This document shows positions 14,174 to 17,987 of a stretch of 17,987 nt of DNA, piece after piece. The notes beneath the pieces were generated by a model. That model searched no databases. It saw nothing but the letters and a program-made list of their open reading frames with translations, and was not told the origin of the DNA. Source of the stretch: Prevotella sp. UBA1395 (GTDB taxonomy: Bacteria; Bacteroidota; Bacteroidia; Bacteroidales; Bacteroidaceae); NCBI GenBank assembly GCA_002305235.1, contig DBQL01000044.1, forward strand, positions 1 through 17,987, written 5' to 3'. The number at the start of each line of letters is the position of its first letter. Positions within the stretch are counted from its first letter, which is position 1. The position numbers and the translations under genes are program-made.

Positions 14174-14191
14174 TCGGGATTGTTATCCCGA
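14174..14191. repeat. Short stable hairpin upstream of secA
   Basis: TCGGGAT (14174-14180) and ATCCCGA (14185-14191) form a 7-bp stem around TGTT. The T run precedes rather than follows it on the plus strand, so it is not a canonical terminator. It lies just upstream of the secA promoter boxes and could be an operator or a transcript-end structure. Confidence 0.4.
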
Positions 14192-14218
14192 AATGGCCCA
14201 ATTAAATGCCATTTAAGA

Positions 14219-14248
14219 TAATTTTGCGAAAAATTCTTCGTAATTTTG
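14219..14248 (+). promoter_or_regulatory. Two -7 boxes upstream of secA
   Basis: TAATTTTGC occurs twice, at 14219-14227 and 14241-14249, 22 bases apart. Each matches TAnnTTTG. The second is better placed, giving a leader of about 30 A/T-rich bases before the ATG at 14285. No TTTG lies at the standard -33 distance from either; the first box supplies one only 14 bases before the second. No Shine-Dalgarno sequence is seen. Confidence 0.5.
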
Positions 14249-14284
14249 CAAATCATTGAAGTAGAAACAAATAATTAAATATAT

Positions 14285-17200
14285 ATGAACTTCAACAAAT
14301 TTCTTACATCATTGTTTGGCGATAAGTCGAGCAGGGATATGAAATTGATTCAACCGATGGTTGAAAAAGTCAAGGAAGCCTATCCTGACATTGAGAAATT
14401 AAGTAACGACGAGCTGCGTGCCAAGAGCCAAGAGATTCGCAAATATGTCCAAGATGCGGCCAAGCCCTATCTTGACAAGATTGAGGAACTGAAAGCTCAG
14501 ATAGAAGAAACACCTATCGATGAGCGCGAGCCGATCTTCAACGAGATCGACAAGCAAGACAAAGAGATGCTTGAGGCTCTCGAGACCGCACTCAACGAGG
14601 TAACGTCGGTGGCTTACAGCATTGTCAAAGACACTGCCCGCCGCTTTGCCCAGAATGCCGAAGTGGTGGTCACCGCTACCGACTTCGACCGCGAGCTTGC
14701 CGCCAACCCTGCCAACGACTTTATCACCATCGACGGAGACAAAGCCATCTACCACAACGAATGGACCGCCGGCGGCAACAAGATCAAGTGGGACATGGTT
14801 CATTATGATGTCCAGATCTTCGGCGGCATCGCGCTCCATCAGGGCAAAATCGCCGAGATGGCAACCGGTGAGGGTAAGACACTTGTAGCCACACTGCCCG
14901 TTTTCCTCAACGCCTTGACCGGCAATGGCGTCCACATGGTGACCGTCAACGACTATTTGGCCAAGCGTGACTCCGAATGGATGGGGCCATTATATGAATT
15001 CCACGGACTTTCCGTAGACTGTATCGATAAGCACCAGCCCAACTCCGAGGCACGTCGCAAGGCTTATCAGGCTGATATCACCTTCGGAACCAACAATGAA
15101 TTTGGTTTCGATTACCTGCGCGACAACATGGCTCTCTCTCCCAAAGACTTGGTTCAGCGTCGACATAACTTCGCCATTGTCGATGAGGTCGACTCCGTTT
15201 TGATCGATGATGCCCGTACCCCGCTCATCATTTCCGGACCTATTCCCAAAGGTGAGGACCAGATGTACGAAGAGTATCAGCCGCTGATCGAAAGACTTTA
15301 CGAGGTGCAACGCAAGCAAGCCACCGAGTTGCTGGCCGACGCCCGCCAGAAAATCAATGAGGGTCGTGAGAAGAAAGATCAAAACCTTACCGACGAAGGC
15401 TTCCTGAGCCTGTACCGGTCTTATAAGGCTCTGCCCAAGAACAAGGCATTGATCAAGTATCTCTCGGAAGAAGGCATCAAGTCGGGCCTGCAGCGCACCG
15501 AGGAGATTTATATGGAAAACAACAACCGCCTGATGCCAAAAGCCATCGAACCGCTATACTTTGTGGTAGACGAGAAACTCCATAGCGCGGAGTTTACCGA
15601 TAAAGGTTCCGACTGGCTGGCCAAGCAAGTCAATGACAAGCAACTGTTTGTGCTGCCCGATATCGCCGACCAGCTCTCGGCTCTCGAGGCCGACACTTCC
15701 CTCTCCGACCAAGAACGCTTGGACCGCAAGGACGACATGCTCAACAATTACGCCGTACAAAGTGACCGCGTACACACCATTCGCCAGTTGCTCAAGGCCT
15801 ACACCATGTTCAACAAGGACGATGAATACGTGGTGATGAACGGCGAGGTCAAGATTGTCGACGAGCAAACGGGCCGTATCATGGAAGGGCGCCGCTGGAG
15901 CGACGGACTTCATCAGGCGGTCGAGGCCAAGGAGCACGTGAAGATCGAAGCTGCCACACAGACCTTCGCCACCATCACCTTGCAAAACTATTTCCGCATG
16001 TACCACAAGCTCGCCGGCATGACCGGTACGGCAAGTACGGAGGCAGGAGAGTTTTGGGACATCTATAAGCTCGACGTTGTAGAGATTCCTACCAACCGCC
16101 CCATTGCCCGCCACGACCTCGACGACCGTGTGTACAAGACCAATCGCGAGAAGTATCGCGCCGTCATCGAGGAGATTGAGGAGATGCGTGTCAGTGGTCG
16201 CCCCTGCCTTGTAGGTACCACATCGGTTGAGATCTCCGAGCTTTTGTCGAAGATGCTCACCATGCGCAAGATCAATCACGAGGTGCTCAATGCCAAGCGT
16301 CACCAGTATGAGGCCCAGATTGTGGCCGAAGCCGGAAAGAGCACCGCCGGTATCGTCTATGTGGCATCAGATGGAAAGGCCTTCACCGACAAGCCGTCGG
16401 CCGTGAAATATCAATCCGACCTCATCACTGCCGCCACCAATGGCGACAAGCACGCAGATGCCTCACTCGTGGGCAAAGACGCGCAATCGCTCATACAAAG
16501 CGAGGAACGCCTGCTGGGTGCTGTGACTATTGCCACCAACATGGCCGGTCGCGGTACCGATATCAAGCTCACCCAAGAGGTGAAAGATGCCGGCGGACTG
16601 GCCATCATTGGCACCACGCGCCACGAGAGCCGTCGTGTAGACCGACAATTGCGCGGTCGTGCCGGCCGTCAGGGCGACCCCGGCTCGTCCGTTTTCTATG
16701 TATCGTTGGAAGACGACCTCATGCGCAAGTTTGGAAGCGAGCGCATTGCCAAGGTGATGGACCGTCTCGGCTTCGAGGACGGCGAGCGTATCGAGAGTTC
16801 GATGATCTCCAAGAGCATTGAGCGCGCGCAGAAAAAGGTGGAGGAAAACAACTTCGGCATTCGTAAACACCTGCTCGAATACGACGACGTGATGAACAAG
16901 CAGCGCACCGTGATCTATGAGAAACGCCGCCATGCCCTCATGGGTGAGCGTATCGGCATGGACATCACCAACGTGATTTGGGACCGCGTGGTCAAGATTA
17001 TCGAGACCAATCCCTATAACGATGCCAAAGACTCGTTCTTCGAGACACTCTCGATGGAGATGCCCTTCACGCAGGAAGAATACGAGAACACCAACAAGGA
17101 GGAACTTGAGGAGCGTGCCTTCCAAAGCGCGATGGCGGCCTTCAAGCGCAAGACCGACCGCATTCAGACCGACTCTTACCCTGTCATCAAGGAAGTGTTT

Positions 17201-17791
17201 GAGAATCAAGGACAGAATTTCCAGTTCATTCTTGTTCCCATCACCGACGGACGCCACGTTGTTCAACTGCGTGTCAACCTGCAAGAAGCCTACGAAACCC
17301 AAGGCAAGAACATTGTCAAGGAGTTTGAGAAGTTTGTCATGCTCAACATCATCGATGACAACTGGAAAGAGAACCTGCGCCAACTCGACGAGCTGCGGCA
17401 CAGCGTTCAGAATGCCTCCTACGAGCAGAAAGACCCGTTGCTCATCTTCAAACTTGAGAGCGCGAAACTCTGGGACAGCATGATCGACGACATGAACAAC
17501 CGCATTTCCAGCTTCCTCATGCGTGGTCAGATCCCCGTCCAGGTACAGCAGGAGCAACCTGTCCAAGATGCTGCGGCCGTAGAACAGTCTGCCCCGAGGT
17601 ACAAGGAGCAGAAAGACGATTTCGACGACATGCAGCAGGCACAGCAACAGGCCGCCGGACAGGACACCCGCGAGAACGTGCAGCAACGTCATGAGCCTAT
17701 CGTTCACGAAAAGATGCCTCGCCCCAACGACCCTTGTCCCTGCGGTAGCGGCAAGAAATTCAAGAACTGTCACGGCAAGGGACTGCGCTAA
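14285..17791 (+). CDS. secA: Preprotein translocase ATPase SecA
   Basis: Encodes 1168 residues, against about 900 in E. coli. It drives unfolded preproteins through SecYEG by ATP hydrolysis at the inner membrane. Walker A is MATGEGKT (192-199) and Walker B is VDEVD (299-303), followed by [12 protein letters not shown]. The second nucleotide-binding half has [25 protein letters not shown] and [17 protein letters not shown]. The helical domains include [22 protein letters not shown]. The C-terminal zinc motif [14 protein letters not shown] (C1151, C1153, C1162, H1163) binds SecB or ribosome in relatives and is intact. Extra length comes from an N-terminal insertion before Walker A (about 60-165), a long preprotein-binding domain region (about 345-480), an unusual ~60-residue insertion in NBD2 (685-744), and a Gln-rich linker before the zinc motif. 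It appears to be transcribed from its own promoter. Confidence 0.98.
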   Translation: MNFNKFLTSLFGDKSSRDMKLIQPMVEKVKEAYPDIEKLSNDELRAKSQEIRKYVQDAAKPYLDKIEELKAQIEETPIDEREPIFNEIDKQDKEMLEALETALNEVTSVAYSIVKDTARRFAQNAEVVVTATDFDRELAANPANDFITIDGDKAIYHNEWTAGGNKIKWDMVHYDVQIFGGIALHQGKIAEMATGEGKTLVATLPVFLNALTGNGVHMVTVNDYLAKRDSEWMGPLYEFHGLSVDCIDKHQPNSEARRKAYQADITFGTNNEFGFDYLRDNMALSPKDLVQRRHNFAIVDEVDSVLIDDARTPLIISGPIPKGEDQMYEEYQPLIERLYEVQRKQATELLADARQKINEGREKKDQNLTDEGFLSLYRSYKALPKNKALIKYLSEEGIKSGLQRTEEIYMENNNRLMPKAIEPLYFVVDEKLHSAEFTDKGSDWLAKQVNDKQLFVLPDIADQLSALEADTSLSDQERLDRKDDMLNNYAVQSDRVHTIRQLLKAYTMFNKDDEYVVMNGEVKIVDEQTGRIMEGRRWSDGLHQAVEAKEHVKIEAATQTFATITLQNYFRMYHKLAGMTGTASTEAGEFWDIYKLDVVEIPTNRPIARHDLDDRVYKTNREKYRAVIEEIEEMRVSGRPCLVGTTSVEISELLSKMLTMRKINHEVLNAKRHQYEAQIVAEAGKSTAGIVYVASDGKAFTDKPSAVKYQSDLITAATNGDKHADASLVGKDAQSLIQSEERLLGAVTIATNMAGRGTDIKLTQEVKDAGGLAIIGTTRHESRRVDRQLRGRAGRQGDPGSSVFYVSLEDDLMRKFGSERIAKVMDRLGFEDGERIESSMISKSIERAQKKVEENNFGIRKHLLEYDDVMNKQRTVIYEKRRHALMGERIGMDITNVIWDRVVKIIETNPYNDAKDSFFETLSMEMPFTQEEYENTNKEELEERAFQSAMAAFKRKTDRIQTDSYPVIKEVFENQGQNFQFILVPITDGRHVVQLRVNLQEAYETQGKNIVKEFEKFVMLNIIDDNWKENLRQLDELRHSVQNASYEQKDPLLIFKLESAKLWDSMIDDMNNRISSFLMRGQIPVQVQQEQPVQDAAAVEQSAPRYKEQKDDFDDMQQAQQQAAGQDTRENVQQRHEPIVHEKMPRPNDPCPCGSGKKFKNCHGKGLR

Positions 17792-17817
17792 CCGGCAGTC
17801 TCCACGCCATCAACACA

Positions 17818-17850
17818 TAGGCGCGGCACCCCGATGGGGTGTCGCGCCTA
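17818..17850 (+). terminator. Strong GC-rich hairpin after secA
   Basis: TAGGCGCGGCACCCC (17818-17832) pairs with GGGGTGTCGCGCCTA (17836-17850) over 15 positions with one G-U wobble and a 3-base loop, 26 bases after the secA stop. The following bases (AATGTATATT) are A/T-rich but not a T tract, so it may work with Rho or serve as a 3' end stabiliser, possibly for both converging genes. Confidence 0.65.
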
Positions 17851-17873
17851 AATGTATATTCGTAAAATCGTCT

Positions 17874-17891
17874 CCGCACGAGAATGTGCGG
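17874..17891 (-). terminator. Small hairpin between secA and the window end
   Basis: CCGCAC (17874-17879) and GTGCGG (17886-17891) form a 6-bp stem with a 6-base loop. On the minus strand a TTTT lies eight bases further on. It may belong to the possible convergent gene at the window edge. Confidence 0.3.
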
Positions 17892-17944
17892 CTCATACCG
17901 GCCGAGACGTTATGACGAGTCGCGGCACGGCTCCGACCCGAGGT

Positions 17945-17987
17945 TCAGATGGCCTCGTCCTGACCACCAAACAAGTCTCCGGCCTCG
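17945..17987 (-). CDS. Possible 3' end of a convergent gene
   Basis: On the minus strand an open frame enters from the right edge and ends with TGA at 17947-17945, giving EAGDLFGGQDEAI as the last residues. An acidic Gly/Asp-rich tail is plausible as a protein C-terminus, and the hairpins between it and secA fit a convergent arrangement. Thirteen residues are too few to name it, and it could be a chance frame. Confidence 0.35.
   Translation of the reverse strand, partial: EAGDLFGGQDEAI

Noticed and set aside
16463..17773. 436-codon minus-strand frame opposite secA
   Set aside because: Antisense shadow of a fully conserved SecA reading frame.
1..17987. tRNA, rRNA, or defence system genes
   Set aside because: I saw no cloverleaf sequence, rRNA motif, nuclease, methylase, toxin-antitoxin or phage gene in the window.

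Overview
The window looks like chromosomal DNA of a Bacteroidota bacterium, most likely Prevotella in the broad sense. Evidence: promoters match the Bacteroidota primary-sigma -7 box (TAnnTTTG, as TACTTTTGC, TATTTTTGC and TAATTTTGC); Shine-Dalgarno sequences are absent and leaders are A/T-rich; SecA is long (1168 aa) with Bacteroidota-type insertions; and the gene set (GldE-type CNNM/CBS protein, LptC lipoprotein, PpiD-like chaperone, DUF4105/Lnb-type protein, secreted GH2) is typical of the phylum. Genus assignment is an inference from family resemblance, not from a search.

Layout. (1) 1-1668, plus strand: the 3' end of an unidentified gene, a GT-B glycosyltransferase, and a 97-residue protein with four CxxC knuckles whose start overlaps the glycosyltransferase. 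(2) 1745-4156, minus: a secreted GH2 glycoside hydrolase, convergent with the first block. (3) 4313-5116, plus: a hypothetical protein with a very acidic tail and a clear promoter. (4) 5117-5839: the only long gene-free stretch. It holds overlapping inverted repeats, an exact 22-bp-period tandem array of five units with internal dyads, and two hairpins downstream of ppiD. (5) 11382-5840, minus: a likely operon of an outer-membrane beta-barrel protein, lptC, a gldE-like gene and a ppiD-like gene. (6) 11503-14126, plus: a DUF4105/Lnb-type membrane protein translationally coupled (ATGA overlap) to an alkaline-phosphatase-superfamily protein whose metal ligands and nucleophile are nearly all replaced. 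(7) 14285-17791, plus: secA, followed by a strong hairpin and possibly the tail of a convergent minus-strand gene at the window edge.

Functional theme. From 5.8 kb onward nearly every gene concerns the cell envelope: export (SecA), periplasmic folding (PpiD-like), LPS transport (LptC), an outer-membrane barrel, and probable lipoprotein N-acylation (Lnb-type) with a partner pseudo-phosphatase. The observations most worth follow-up are the pseudo-phosphatase coupled to the Lnb-type gene, the 22-bp array with its adjoining structured region, and a ~60-residue insertion in SecA NBD2 just before the conserved TNMAGRGTD motif.
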